Below are positions 1 through 13,467 of a stretch of DNA of 64,000 bases, one piece after another (position 1 is the first letter of the stretch; every line of letters starts with the position of its first letter). The notes under the pieces were generated by a model. That model was not told the origin of the DNA. It was given only the letters and a program-made list of their open reading frames with translations, and searched no databases. A program made the position numbers and the translations under genes. This DNA is from Artocarpus heterophyllus (taxonomy: Eukaryota; Streptophyta; Magnoliopsida; Rosales; Moraceae): the NCBI GenBank assembly GCA_025403435.1, contig CM046354.1:42853779-42917778 (forward strand). Reading direction: 5' to 3'.

Positions 1-1575
1 ATCTGGACGCTTACGTAAACTTTTACGTTTATGTTTTTTTTAAAGCCGAATCACATGTAAGTGATTCTATAAAAATATATATATATATATAATATGAAAG
101 TTAATAAAAGTCTTGTTTTAAAGATTCGGTGTGTGTATATATATAGATATATATAATATAATTAAAATCTTATATATATATTTAAATTCAAAAATAAATC
201 ATATTTATTTAAAATTAACTTTTAAATTAATCAATTCATTATTTAATTTTGTGTCCAAGTTGGTAAAGACAAAATGTGATCCCACCACAGATGTGTCTAC
301 ACAAAATTAAAATTAATTTAAATAATCTTATTATTCAAATATTACCAATTAATTAATTTAAAAAACATATTTAACTAATCTCATTAGTTAAATGTAATCA
401 ATTAATTAATTAACTAATACTAAGTTAAATGTGACAATATCACATTATATTTTGTGTGATACAGAACATTTTTCTATGTCACATCAATATATCAAGTATG
501 AAATAATTAATTAAGAATTCAATAATTTCAAATTAAATATGCATAATTCATTTTGTGTATTAAATCCAATATGGTGTTATAGAGGTAGCATTGGGTGCCT
601 AGGGACCTATAACCTAAGCTCTAATAAATTTGACAATTAATTAAACTCTTTAATTAATGTGTCAAATTTATTAGTTTCAGTGTTATTCCACTAAAAACCT
701 GAAACTAAACTCTTGAGATTATAGTGAGATTACTCAAAAAAAATTAACAAGTAGTCAATTGATATAATCTTTATATATAAGTCAGTCCTTCATAAATAGT
801 TCATAATAAAAGCTAGGTTTGATTTCTGTTTACCTCTCTTATTACATTTTCATTCTTGAGTTCTAATAATTGTCTAATGAATAGTTAATTCACAATCTTA
901 TTATGAATGAACACTCTACTGTTCAAGCCTTGAATTATTACTCAAGAGACCTATTTTTCTAACTTCTATAAGGAAGGAATGTATTCCATATATGTATAAT
1001 ATTATTCCTAACCATTTATTACATTATGTTTCTAAGATGCTAAGTCATGATTTGCGTTTAGACAAATCTTACCATGTAAGTCAAAAAACATAATGTCATA
1101 AATAGGAGTCTAATAAATACTCAAGATTAAGACTATCAAATATATGATCATCATAGTGATAAATTTGAATACTCTATTTGTGACGGATGATTATTAGAGA
1201 TGCATAATTTATCTAGTCCAGTCCTATATAATCTCATTATATAAAGTACCTCCAATCCAATGTCTTTACATTAATAATCTAGATAGGACTATTTCATTCT
1301 AAATGAGATTGGACAGTACTTGTAATATTTAATTAAAGATCCTAAACTTTAATTAATTATTACAGACTATTTACATTATTATCTATAAATTTTATCTTTA
1401 ATCATATAACACTTATATGATAAATTTATAATCACATAAATAATCATATAATTTTTTTGATGTTTATAAAAGTATTCATAATACATATAAGCAACCATAA
1501 TAATTATAAATGTCATTTTATTTATTTATTAACAATATGTACAATGTCATAGCTTATGGGACATGAAACCTAACA
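1..1575 (-). repeat. Copia-1 3' LTR, truncated by window edge
   Basis: This AT-rich stretch aligns along its length with about 13365-14929: the same AT runs, the same accgaatcacat..gtgattctat segment, and the same ending before the element interior. On the minus strand it begins TGTTAGG directly after a purine tract (minus GGGCAAGTGGAAGAT, 1576-1590), as expected of a copia 3' LTR. It holds no gene. Confidence 0.82.
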
Positions 1576-4500
1576 ATCTTCCACTTGCCCTAAAGTAGGT
1601 GAGACATGTCTCTAAGACCTAAGCCTTCTAAGTGTCCCTTGAAGCTCTTTGTAGATAACGTCTTGGTGAATGAGTCAGCAAGATTGTTTTCTGACGCTAT
1701 CTTCACAACTTCCACATCTCCTCGACGTACTATTTCTCTAATCAAATGATATTTTTGCTTTAAATGCTTTCCTCTTTTGTGGCTTTTGGGTTCTTTTAAA
1801 TTTGCCATTATACCACTGTTATTACAATACAGTGTGAGTGGTTTATACATGTCTAGAATGACTTCTAGATCATTTAAGAACTTACGGAGCCAAACATCTT
1901 CTTTAGTTGCTTCACAAGCAGCCACATATTTAGCTTCCGTAGTTGAATCAACATTACAAGATTGTTTAATGCTTCTCTAAACTATGGCTCCATCACCAAA
2001 AGTAAACACTGATCCACACGTAGATTTGCGTGTGTCTTTTTTTGAATGAAAATCAAAATCACTGTATCTCGTGGGAATCAAATTCTCACCAGAATATACC
2101 AACATATAGTTTCTTGTTCTCCTGAGATTTTGAGAATGTGTTTAATCACCACCCAATGATCTAATCCTAATTTGGATTGATACCGACTGACTATACCCAC
2201 CGCATAGCAAATTTCAGGTCTTATTCACAACATGGCATATATTAAACTTCCCACTACAGATGCATAGGGTACCCATCTCATAATCTCTTCCTCTTGAGGT
2301 GTCTGAGGACACTGCTCTTTTGAAAGATAAACTTTATGACGTGTAGGTAAATTACCTTTCTTGGAGTTTTGCATTGAAAATCTGATAAGCATCTTATCGA
2401 TATATGATGCTTGAGACAATGCCAACAGTTTGTTCTTGCGATCTCTTATGAGTTGGATTCCAAGAACATGACTTACCTGTCCCAAATATTTCATTTGGAA
2501 TTCGTTGGTGAGCCATTTCTTTACATTAGATAATATACTTACATCATTCTCGATGAGTAGGATATCATCTACATAAAAGAACTAAAAAGATCGCTTTCTT
2601 ATCTTTGATGTACTTGTATACACAAGCTTCATCAATATTTTGATCGAAACCATAAGACTTGATCACCTCATCAAATCTCAAGTTCTAAGATCTTGAAGCT
2701 TGCTTGAGTCCATAGATGGACCTTTGCAACTTGCAAACTTTTTGCTCTTAACCTTTAACTACAAACCCTTCTAGTTGCACCATATAGATGCTTTCCTCAA
2801 GATAGTCATTCAAAAAGGTAGTCTTAACATCTATTTGCCATATCTTGTAACCAAGATATACAGCAATGGATAAAAGAATCCGAATGGATTTAACTATAGC
2901 TACGGGCGAGAAAGTTTCTTCATAGTCAACTCCCTTCTTTTGGGTATAACACTTTGCCACAAGCCTAGCTTTGAAAGTCTCAACTTTCCCATCCACTTCT
3001 ATTTTCTTCTTGTAGATTCATTTGCACCCTATGGATTTTATCCCTTTAGGTAGATCTACAAGTTCCTATACTGAATTAGAGTATATGGACTCCATTTCAA
3101 GGTTCATAGACTCCAGCCATTTCTCTTTCTTAGAATCTTCCATTGCATGACGATATGTCAATGGACCATTCTCACTACTATCAGAGATAACAACATATGC
3201 TTTTCCAATTTCCTTATAGTGAGCAGGTGGTCTCATAACCCTTCCACTACGTCGAGGTGGTATGACATCCTGATATGGAGATATAGTCTCCTCATTTTGT
3301 CCTTCGACAACGGTTGTCGGTTGTGGTCTGATTTGATCAGGAAGTAACTCTTTAAGTACAACTTTGCTACGACGTTTATAGTATGTCATATAGTCATTCT
3401 CAAGAAAAGTGGCATTTGTCGATACAAATACCTTCTTTTCTTGTGGAGTATAAAAAAAACCTCCCCTCATTCCCTTTGGATATCCTACAAACAAGCATAC
3501 TTCAGAACGTGGTTCTAGCTTATTGATCTTTTCTTTTAGCACATGTGCTGGACACCCTCATATACGGATATGTTGCATATCAGGTTTGCGACCATTCCAT
3601 AACTCTAAGGGTGTTTTTGGAATAGATTTAGATGGAACCATGTTAAGAAGATATATTGTTGTTTGTAGCACGTATCCCCAAAATGAAGTGGGTAATGATG
3701 AGTAGCTAAGCATGGATCTCACCATATCAAGCAATGTCCAATTTCTTCTTTCGACAACACAATTCTATTGTGATGTTCTAGGTGCGGTGAGTTATGATAA
3801 AGTACCATGTTCTATCAAATAATCCTTGAACTCAATATGAAGGTATTCCCTTCCTCGATCAGATCAAAGAATCTTCACCAACCTCCCTAATTACTTTTTA
3901 GCTTCCACTTTGAATTCTTTGAACTTTTCAAAAGTTTCAAATTTCCTTTGCATTAGGTACATGTATCCATATCTCCAATAATCGTCAATAAATGTGACAA
4001 AATATCCATAACCACCATGTGTTTGTGTATTCAATGGACTGCAGATGTCCGAATGTATTAGCTCAAGTGGTTCCTTGGCCCTTTCACCTTTTGCAAAGAA
4101 AGGTCTTTTAGTCATTTTACCTTCAAGACAAGATTCACAAACTGGTAGAGAACTAACTTTTAGTTCTCCTAAAGGACCATCCTTTACTAGTCTGTTAATC
4201 CTATCAAGGTTAACATGACCTAATTAATTTAAGTTGCCATACGTATGTTTCATCATTAGAAGAAACCTTTTACTTCTTGGGTTCTGGTTGTTCAACCTTG
4301 AACATTTCGGTATTCAGCAGTGATTTTTTGTTGGGCCTCAAAGTATAAAGTCCATTTTCTAGATTTGCAGAACAAATATCCAAACCATTTCTAAAAATGT
4401 TAACATAATTATTATTGAAAGAAACATTAAACATTTGTTCAAATAACTTGGAAACAGAAATCAAATTTTTACGAAAACTAGGAATGTAATAAACATTGTC

Positions 4501-4857
4501 CAACATTAAAAACTTATTTCTAAAATTAAGTTTAATGACTCCCACTACTCTTGCCGAAACAACCTCTCCTGTTCCAACTCTTATCGTTTGTTCCCCATCG
4601 GCAAGCTCCATTGAAGAACTAAGCATCTGCAAAGAAGAACAAACATGGTTAGTTCCCCCTAAATCAATTATCCAAGGTGAAGTGTCATCCTCAACTATAC
4701 AAGCTTCTTAAACGAGTAAATCTAATTTACTGTTTTTCTTCTTTTTTTTTGAGCTCTTGAAGATATTTCTTGCAGTTTCTCTTCTAGTGCCCAACTACGC
4801 CGTAATGGAAACATTTTTCCTTGGGCTTCTTTTGCTTTGAGCTCCTTTTGTTGTTAT

Positions 4858-7800
4858 TGTCACAACTCGCTTTTCCAGGCTGTGATAAATCACTTTTTCT
4901 TACTTACTTATATGTAAAAATTTAGGAAAATTTTTTTTCCCTAACTCAAATCAATAATTTACATAAAAAAAATCCTTGTGTTTATGAAATTTGTCATTAA
5001 ACATATTGTTCCAAAATAACATAAAATATACTCAGAAATAAATATACTTGTACTTACATAAACAGTCTTTCTTGTACAATATCGTTTTTTAAGACTTACA
5101 TTTCAAAATGTCATAAAATATCTTACAGCGGAAACATCACAGCAGCGGATTTCATACTCAATCTGCACACCATCCACCCCTCCGCCAGCTCACCATTTAA
5201 ATTTATTCTGACCTACTCGTCGGAATACCTATAGCATAAAATACTTAATGAGCTAACGCCCAGTAAGTCCCATAAATCCTACGTGAGAGTACAAATAAAT
5301 GCATGATTTGATTATGCTTTCTTATAAACTCTCTATATTGTCAACATTTCTTATCTTTTATTAGGGCCCAAGTGTTCGTACCACTGTGCATTTTCATTTA
5401 GGTCTACGTAACTCCGTGACTATACTATATCCTTTAAACTCCTCTTGAGTTAGGAGTCGGTCCGATATTTTTCTTAATTCCTGGTGATATATTTACCAGT
5501 CTATTTATTATGGTTGACATACCATGCATGAAGTGACAATTACATGTTGTACTCAAAACATAAATTCTTTATTATAGCATAGTACACACAGGTACCTATT
5601 TTAATACACACAGGTATTCATCATAGTACACACAGGTACATAACATTTCCTACACACGGGTACTCATCATAATACATACATATACGTGACCTTTCATACA
5701 CACAGGTATTCATTCTATACTCACAGGTATTCATATGAATACTATACCCTTAGGTATTCATATCATAGCAAACACATAAGTTTACACATTATTATACACA
5801 CAGGCATACATCTCACTCAATACCTACATTTTCATACTGTAAGTGGGAAGGGTACTTACTTGTTTTTGAGTACCGTAAAATCAACTTTGGTCTCCTTTCT
5901 TCTAGACTCTTAGGATACTATTGGCCAATTGCAAAACTATTAGCCAATTCCACTATGTTTTGTTACAAAATATTCGTTACTTAATTAGTCGAGTAGCATA
6001 ATTGTATACAACGTTGAAACCACTGGTTTCCTTATTCTTATCTTATTCCATACCATTACCCTTAACGAAGAGCATAATTTTTTCTAATCACTCCTTTTCC
6101 CTCTTGGGTTGCTTTTTCTCAGGGAAAAAATGATGACTTTGCCCCTAGCGGGCCGACTAACCTCCCGAGCTCGTTTTCGCTCTTCTAATGGAAATAATCT
6201 TATACTCATTTCAAAATAATACCCTAATGGGTTGGATTACCTTTATTCCTCACGGTACCCTATTTTTGTAAAATTTTACAGTTTAGCCCCTTAACTGAAA
6301 ACTTTGACAATTTTGTCTGAGGGTAAAATTGTCCTTTTTATTCTAAAATTTCTTATTTTTCTCAAGGATCATTTTTGTTCAAAGTACCATATTCAAAATC
6401 TTTTGGGAAATGACATTTTTGCACTTTTTAAATTTTTTCACAATTTTCACAATTTCTTTGAAAAATCAAAATCTCACCATCGATCTAGATTTTTGACAAA
6501 CTGTTCGCAATACCTAACAGTTTCATCAAGATATACAACTTTTATGTTTTAACTTTTATGAAAATCTCACTGTACGGAGGCATTTTTGGCCATTTTTTCA
6601 ATTCTATTGAGAAAGAACTTTTTATTACAAATTAGTCCTTAGGGTGTTTTTGTAAAAATCCATTTCAAAATTGCATACCTACCCCTGCAGAAAACATTTC
6701 ATCCTTGGTTTAAATTATTCTCATGCTCAAACATTACTTTTGCTAAGACTAACATCAAAATTATAAAAATAACGCTTTTTGCAAAAACTGTAATTTTGCA
6801 CCATAAACTAAAATTTCACAACTTCAACATGCCATACATCACATGTCCACAAAATTTCATCATATACATGCTCTAGAACCCATATAGGTTCAAAGGAATA
6901 AAAATCAAAACAAAAATTACAAAATTTCAAAACTTTAAAATTCAAAATTTACCCAAATAGAACTCTTTTGATTTCTAACCTTCCAAGGCTCCTTGAACTC
7001 CTTCCTAGGCTTCATTTTCATGCAAAAACATCATGAATTAATTTCCCCCTTAACCCATGAAAAATCCCTTGAAATCTTTCTAAAAAGTTCAGAATTTTAC
7101 CTTAGAACTTGTGAAAAGTCATTCAGCTTTGCTTCTAAAACTTGTTTGGAGTTATTTTTGCAAAGTGTGGGGTTGATAAATTTTTTTGAGAGCTGCTACT
7201 ATGGCTACCGAATATGGGAGGAAGAGAAGGAAATGAAAATTTTTTCATAAACTTGCATTAAATGCTTGTTTATCTCTTTTAATGACTCATGGTCATCCAT
7301 TTGATTACTCTAGGTGGCGACATGCTATTGGGCCACATTTCTTAGCTTGGTGGCCCAATCAAATTCGGTTGGATGTCTACTTTGTGGGGCCCAAAAATTT
7401 ACACAATGTAATTTTTCGTCACACAGTATATTTCTTACACTGCCGTGGTCAAAACAATGTACACCCTATCCTTAAACTGTATAAAAATATTTGACTTACC
7501 TTTCGTTCACTTTTGAAGGCCAAATATGACATTTTTCGTATTTGTATTTTCACTTAGTAGTATACTTACACTACTTCGGCCTCCTTTTTACCCTGAGTTA
7601 GGGTTTGGATAACTTCTACGTCCTATTTACATTCTAATTTCCCATTTACTTATATCACAATTTTACAATTAATCGTGATATAAAATTAATTTTTTGGATA
7701 TTATTTACAAATTTCTGAGTAATTAAGCTCATAAAATCTGTATTTTATCATATCCAACATTGCATCATATTTGCCATAAAATTTACAATCAATACCGCTC

Positions 7801-7923
7801 ATTCATACTTTATCGTAATTTTATTTTATTTTTTTACAAAAATTTACATTCTTAAGAGTAAATTCATTAATTAAACCCAATTAAATATTAGATTTTATTA
7901 ATAAAATTTTCTCGGTCATTACA
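4858..7923 (-). mobile_element. Solo LTR (3,066 bp) of a Ty3/gypsy-type element
   Basis: The block starts TGTCACAACTC and ends CATTACA, the same terminal style as the complete gypsy element further right (TGTCACGCCCC..GTTACA). It splits the Copia-1 gag cleanly: joining 4857 to 7924 restores the flow of the Lys-rich gag tail. The flanking 5-mers GTTAT (4853-4857) and GTTGT (7924-7928) look like a target duplication with one mismatch. No gag or pol lies inside, so it is a solo LTR left by LTR-LTR recombination. A segment near 5248-5270 (gagctaacgcccagtaag) resembles the 'gagcgaaaggctcagtag' segment of the other gypsy LTR, supporting a related lineage. Confidence 0.75.
5575..5812. repeat. Degenerate tandem repeat of TACACACAGGTA units inside the solo LTR
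   Basis: About eight to nine imperfect units of roughly 22-28 bp, each with a core like acacacaggta followed by ttcatcata. Seen directly. Such internal minisatellites are common in long gypsy LTRs. No coding meaning is apparent. Confidence 0.75.
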
Positions 7924-8654
7924 GTTGTTGCTTTTATTCTTCTTAGGTTGCCCTCCATTCTTAGACTTACTACTTTCTTCAGCTCCTTTCCTTTTCCTAT
8001 TCTTTCAAGCAGAAGAGGAGGTTTGAGCTTCTGCAACATTTGCCTTACCTTCTTTAGTCTTTTCTTTCAAAATAGACTCGAAGGTTTGTTGTTCATTTAG
8101 CAACTTTGTCATGTTATATTTCATCTTGTTGATTAAATATTTGGTCTTAAACTGAAGGAACGTAAGGGAGAGGGTTTCTAAAATCATCCCTACCTGAGTG
8201 GCTTCATCTATCACTACCCCGTTTATCTAGACCTCATGGAGATAGTTAACCATGCTAAGAACATGTTCTTTGACCGAGACCCCTGCCTCCATTTTGGCAT
8301 TCATCACAGCCTTAACTGTTTTATGACGTGCCTTTTCAGAAGGTTTGCCAAACATGTCTTGTAGAGACTGCATTATCTCATAAGCAATCTCCATGCATTT
8401 GTGCTTCATTCTAAGCACGTTAGACATGCCAGCCAAAAGGAAGCAGTAGGCTTTGTTGTTTGTCTCGATCCAATGATCATATGCATTTCATACATTACGA
8501 GAGGCATTGGCAGCAGGCGGTGGAGGACATTCCTCCCTCATGAGAAACTTATAATTTTTGCAATTAGTACTATGTTTATGTTACTTTTCCACTTGACAAA
8601 ATTGTCTCTGGTTAATTTTTCATTTGAGACAATAGCGATGATTGGATTAGACAT

Positions 8655-9947
8655 TTTTGTTGTAATAAATAAATAAATGACATAAATTAAACAGTTGTAT
8701 AAACATCATAAATAAACATTTGGGAATAGTAAACGTGATGCATGATGCATACAGAAAAACACAAAAAATATTTTACTAATTCCACGATTATTCAATTTTA
8801 ATAAATAAAGTGCCACTGTAAAGTATGTCAAATTATTTATGAATTGAATTGAGACATTCTCAATTAATACATATATTCAAAATATCTCATATTTTCTATA
8901 TTTATTAATAACCGTTTATTTTTAGTTAAGATATAATTAACAATCTAATTATATCTTTATGAGTGTAATGCACTATTTCAGATTTTAATAACTTAACTCA
9001 AAATTACCGTCGTAGGGTAGGTCAATTTTGAAATACATTATAAAATCATATCTCTTGAAAGCCAACCTTGTTATTGATTTAAATGGAAACCTCCATAGGA
9101 AGGACGAAATCAAAGCGTCGCGAGGCGCTACCTAAATTTCATGGTGTTGTGCTAATAATGGAGACCGCAAGTTATATTGTCATATTACCTTCTTCCACTC
9201 ATTATTTTGAAATGATGTGTTTTATCTTATAAAACATCATATGTTTCATAATTCTAGTAAATAAAAACAATTTTTAATTACTAGGTCATATATTGTGTTA
9301 ATAGAATTCTGTCCTATTTACACTTAAATAAATTGCCAGATTTTCTAAAAATCTAAATTTATTATGAATTATCTAAGCTACCCAATATTAAACAATTTAA
9401 AATTAGATAAGTTAGAATTAATGTGAATTTTATGAAGTTTTAACCATTAAAACTAAAATCAAATTATTTGGTTGATTAATAAAATAAATTAAGATTCTAT
9501 AAAACCAACCCAATTAATTTAATCTCATTAAATTAATTCTAACACATATTAAATCATTTTATAAACAACTTTAAAAAAATGAAATAATATGCAAGTTTAT
9601 ACATGTCACGTTACAATAACTATAAGTGGGCATTTTATAGATGGCATGTTATAATACATGAACATGTTATCACAACCATCACATGAAAATTAAGCATGAA
9701 AGTAAATAATGAATTTTTTACTAGGTCCTTCTGGATAATTAAAATTACAACCCATAAAAAATGGATAAAAAATTATAGGGGTCTTGTTGTAATTGTACAT
9801 AATTCCCAGCTCTAATGTTGGAGTTATCATCGGGTGGTTTACTTTTTTAAAAAACTGCTTGGTTACCTTTTTAAATTTGATAGGCCCAAGTTCCTAACTT
9901 GGCCAGTAGCCCAATGGTTTTCTGAAGGTAACCCACGAGGCACTTTC
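8655..9947 (-). other. Copia-1 untranslated leader, gag-proximal part
   Basis: AT-rich DNA between the gag ATG and the inserted solo LTR. I see no open frame of note and no RNA gene. By position it is the 5' leader of Copia-1; its other half is 12301-12745. Confidence 0.55.
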
Positions 9948-11978
9948 TGTTGGAAAAAATAGTACGTAACGGAATTTTAAAAATTTTATATTAGAGTAAT
10001 TTCCAAAACACAAGTTTGACATGCTATATGCATAAATTAACCAGATCTTACTAACCTTTGTGTGTCGAAGAACCCTCGCAAAACATGAAGAGAAGTAACA
10101 TTCTAGAAGAGCCTCAACAACTGGTCTTCTTTGCTATTCTCTATCCACGACCGGAGTGAGTGTGGGCTCACATGTACAGCTCTTCCACCAGGTGACTCTC
10201 CTTCTAACCAATCGAGAGAACCCAAAGCAAGTGTTCGTGATTTCTGAACAATAGCTCTCAAGGAGTTTTTATATTCTCACTAGCAGAGTATCTCTCCTAA
10301 TCTCTCAATTGATCTGAGTAACTCTTAAGACTTACTCCCCTTATATAGAGATTGGTCCTAGGGTCAGTCCTTATCAGATTAGGTCTCAAAAACTCGAAAT
10401 AGAATTAGTTCGGATCAATATCTGATAAGATCTGTGTGGAAACGCGTGATCTTATCTTTCGCTGATCGGTAGGCCGAACCACCTGATCGGCAGGCCAAAC
10501 AGGTCCCATCGGCAGGCCGAACACGTCCATCAGCAGACCGAACTACCGAATAAAAAAATCTCGCAAATCTTTTATTTTCCACCTGAGATTCTATAGGATA
10601 AAGTCTCAGTTTTAATTCAAATAACCCAATAGAGAAGTTATCTGATCAAAACAACTTTATCTAGATAATCTCTAAGAAAATAAATCAATTCCCAATAATT
10701 CTACATGCTTATCTTGATCTAATTTATCCAAAATTAAATCAACCGATAAACAGACAAGAATTATCCGATCCCAATAATTCAACAAGTTTATCTTGAATCA
10801 ATTTTATCACAAAATTAATTCAACCGATAAACAGACATGAATTATTTGATTCTTCCAAATTTCAACCAATCTAATAAATCTGACATAAGTCATCAATTAT
10901 TGGAAAAGCACGCCGTGTCGTTACAGGATGTTGTGAGCTAGCAAAGGGGACCAAATGGACCTATATAGTTCAAGCTCCCGATAATTATGAAACCTAATAT
11001 CCCAGATATATATTTCATAATTATCAACTCTAATGCTACTCCACTAAAAGCTTGGAGCTGCACTCTCAAACTACATAGAATTACGAAGCTCGTATAGCTA
11101 AGTCTCCATGACATATCATAGTGTATCGTATCCCCATATGATAATCCATAATCGGCTTAAGGACAAGTTCTGTCTTACCTTTCTGATTATTGTTATCTTA
11201 CGTTCCATTGTCTCACATTGGAAAACTTACCATCTAATGACAGTATACCATTCGGTTACACCTATGTATCCAAATGGTTGAGCGCTTCAGTTTTTTAATT
11301 ACAAGATAACGCATATAAGAGGATATCATTACTCCTAAAGAGGAGCTATGGATTCCATATCTATGAATAACAGGTCTACGCTATCAAGAGTCATGCCTCC
11401 AACGTACCGGCATGCATACCACTATTAAGATATGGGTGTCATCCTTTGGTACATCAAAAGACACAAGCCAAGACAACAGGCCCACTATTCATCTCAAGAT
11501 TAAGATACAACACAAATGATTGTCTAAAGTGAATCGATTTGCCGAGATAGAATTATTAATCCAAATCAATTCACTTTATGTCCTGATCCAACACATCGTC
11601 ACTTATGATAACGTGCCGATATTTCTATTCATGGAGTCCACCTCCGATGGTTAAGATAAACCATCTCCCAAAAGGGATATAGATAACATAACAATCTTTG
11701 CATGAATAAAGCGCCCAACTTTATTCCCTTGATTGTGGATCGTATGATTTAGACCATCACCTTAAGAATCATGTCTTCCGCATAATTCGTCCATCATATA
11801 CCCAATTCTTAAGGTTTAGACCGACAATCTCAGACTATTGTTTGCTTAACATACATTCAACAAATATAAACGCAAGAGGACAAGATTTGGTATATAAATA
11901 ATGAATAAATTCTTTATTGATAAAAATGTCTCCAAAAACTTATTACATTTTTACTCCTTAGGGCATGCATATCGAACA
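9948..11978 (-). mobile_element. Solo LTR of the Copia-2 family (2,031 bp)
   Basis: Starts TGTTGGAAAA and ends ATCGAACA, the reverse complement of the Copia-2 LTRs at 20921-49366. It is flanked by a perfect 5-bp duplication CTTTC (9943-9947 and 11979-11983). It lies in the Copia-1 leader. It keeps the four-unit CG-rich palindrome array at 10466-10545. It also carries the antisense reading frame found in the other copies, but a 1-bp deletion near 11217 breaks that frame here. Confidence 0.92.
10466..10545. repeat. Phased CGG-palindrome array, 4 units, in solo LTR
   Basis: Units of the form TCGGCAGGCCGA begin at 10466, 10487, 10509 and 10530, a spacing of 21, 22 and 21 bp. This is the same rhythm as in the other Copia-2 LTRs. 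The last unit is degenerate. Confidence 0.85.
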
Positions 11979-12300
11979 CTTTCTCCTTCTTCTCCAACTT
12001 CTCCATGAGCTGTTATATGCAGATGCCTTTGTTACTTAAAAATAAGAACAATGGCTACCATGTCTTTTACAATTAATGTGCATTGCTGGCTCTCGCTGTA
12101 TGAAGTGCAACTTTTCTCCAAAAACTTATTACATTTTTACTCCTTAGGGCATACATGTCAAACACTTTCTCCTTCTTCTCCAACTTCTCCATGAGCAGTT
12201 ATATGCAGATGCCTTTGTTACTTAAAAATAAGAACAATGGCTACCATGTCTTTTACAATTAATGTGCATTACTGGCTCTTGCTGTATGAAGTGCAACTTT
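11929..12300. repeat. 186-bp direct tandem duplication across an LTR edge
   Basis: 11929-12114 is repeated at 12115-12300 with only scattered mismatches. Each copy contains the last ~50 bp of the solo LTR, the CTTTC target-site copy and about 135 bp of flank. The second copy therefore looks like an LTR tip without an LTR behind it. The duplication must postdate the solo-LTR insertion. Confidence 0.88.
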
Positions 12301-12745
12301 TTTCCCCTTTCTTTTGTTTTTTTAGGAAATTCGTTGCATAATGAGCTACTGTTGGATGAAGCTTTTTCCAAAGTTGTAGATGACATGCTTGCCTTCCACA
12401 TGTAGGACTGATTCACATGTAGTTTATGTATATTTTCTTCCTTTTGAATATGTCCATCATGTGGGGACCATAGCAGGTGCCAAAAAAAAAAGAAAAAGAA
12501 AAAGAATAATAGCATTACAATAAGCCTATGCCCTTTATGGCTTACACAAATTTGATTTAATCAAACTGAAGATAGAATTAATAGTCCAAAAGGACCATAT
12601 AATTAACGACCAAAAATTTATTCATAAAATAACCATTTATCACATAAACAAAAATTGCAATAATGCAGAGTACCCATAAACATGCAGCAAGAACATGATA
12701 TAATCAAAATAAAATCATGTTTAATTAAAATTATATATGCTATAA
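12301..12745 (-). other. Copia-1 untranslated leader, LTR-proximal part
   Basis: Non-coding DNA between the 186-bp duplication and the primer-binding site. It contains a short A/G-rich run near 12481-12506. No gene is seen. Confidence 0.5.
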
Positions 12746-12760
12746 GCCCCTCTGATGCCA
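12746..12760 (-). other. Copia-1 primer-binding site (iMet tRNA type, degenerate)
   Basis: On the minus strand this reads TGGCATCAGAGGGGC, two bases after the LTR end. The canonical plant iMet site starts TGGTATCAGAGC, so this copy carries substitutions. It fixes the inner edge of the 5' LTR at 12763. Confidence 0.75.
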
Positions 12761-12762
12761 TT

Positions 12763-13426
12763 TGTTGGAATTAAATATGAAAGGCAATGGAAGGAATAGA
12801 TCATTGACAAACAAAAATTTTCTAAAAACTTTGTTCATAGGGAATAGTGATATAATTTTAATTAATAATAGAGAGCTTTGAGAATTTTTACAAACCTTTT
12901 GAAAACCTATGAGGGTATCCTAGCTTTCCTCTTTGACACTACGATCTTCCAATCTAGGCCTCCACACTAATGAAAAGATGAGTGGGCGCCAAACTGCAAG
13001 AATGAATTAACCTCATACTTTTCTAGATCTATTATGTACTCAACACATGAGATAGCAAACCTTCTTTTTCTTTTTTTTTTTTCAGAAAGAACTTTTAGTT
13101 TTTTCTCTAAGTATTATGCAAAATTTATGTGAAAATGATTGATTAACTGAGATAAATGTTATCTCTATCTTTTTACATTTGAGTTCTTAGTTATTTAATT
13201 TATTTAAATTTGAAATAACCACCGTATATGATATATGGGGAAGAGACATACTCTACATGATCCTTATCCCTTTTTTTATTTAATTTTAATTTTAACCAAA
13301 TCAGTTACCTATTCTTTAACTTTTATATATACATGTGTATATATATATATATATATAAATAATTTGTACATTTACGTAAATGTAAACGTTTACGATTTTT
13401 TTAAACCGAATCACATATAAGTGATT

Positions 13427-13467
<41 letters not shown>

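Larger units (their letters stand above)
1590..8654 (-). pseudogene. Copia-1 gag-pol polyprotein, broken
   Basis: Gag begins at the ATG at 8654-8652 (MSNPIIAIVSNEKLTRDNF) and runs to about 7924. The solo LTR 4858-7923 interrupts it, and it resumes at 4857 with a zinc knuckle whose second Cys has become Tyr (CFHYGVVGH). Protease follows near 4680 (D-L-G-G-TNH instead of D-S-G-A-TNH). Then come the GAG-pre-integrase region (4632-4270), integrase (HSD and FIDDYWRYG near 4100-3950), RT (3540-2500; YVDD readable near 2550) and RNase H (2494-1590, ending ENLADSFTKTL). Stops and frameshifts occur in every domain. It is a different copia family from the one at 20.9-49.4 kb, judged by gag and LTR sequence. 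Confidence 0.85.

Noticed and set aside
13328..13462. AT-rich runs as a replication origin or matrix attachment region
   Set aside because: Simple AT dinucleotide repeats within an LTR; the same runs occur in the partner LTR. Nothing specific supports an origin.
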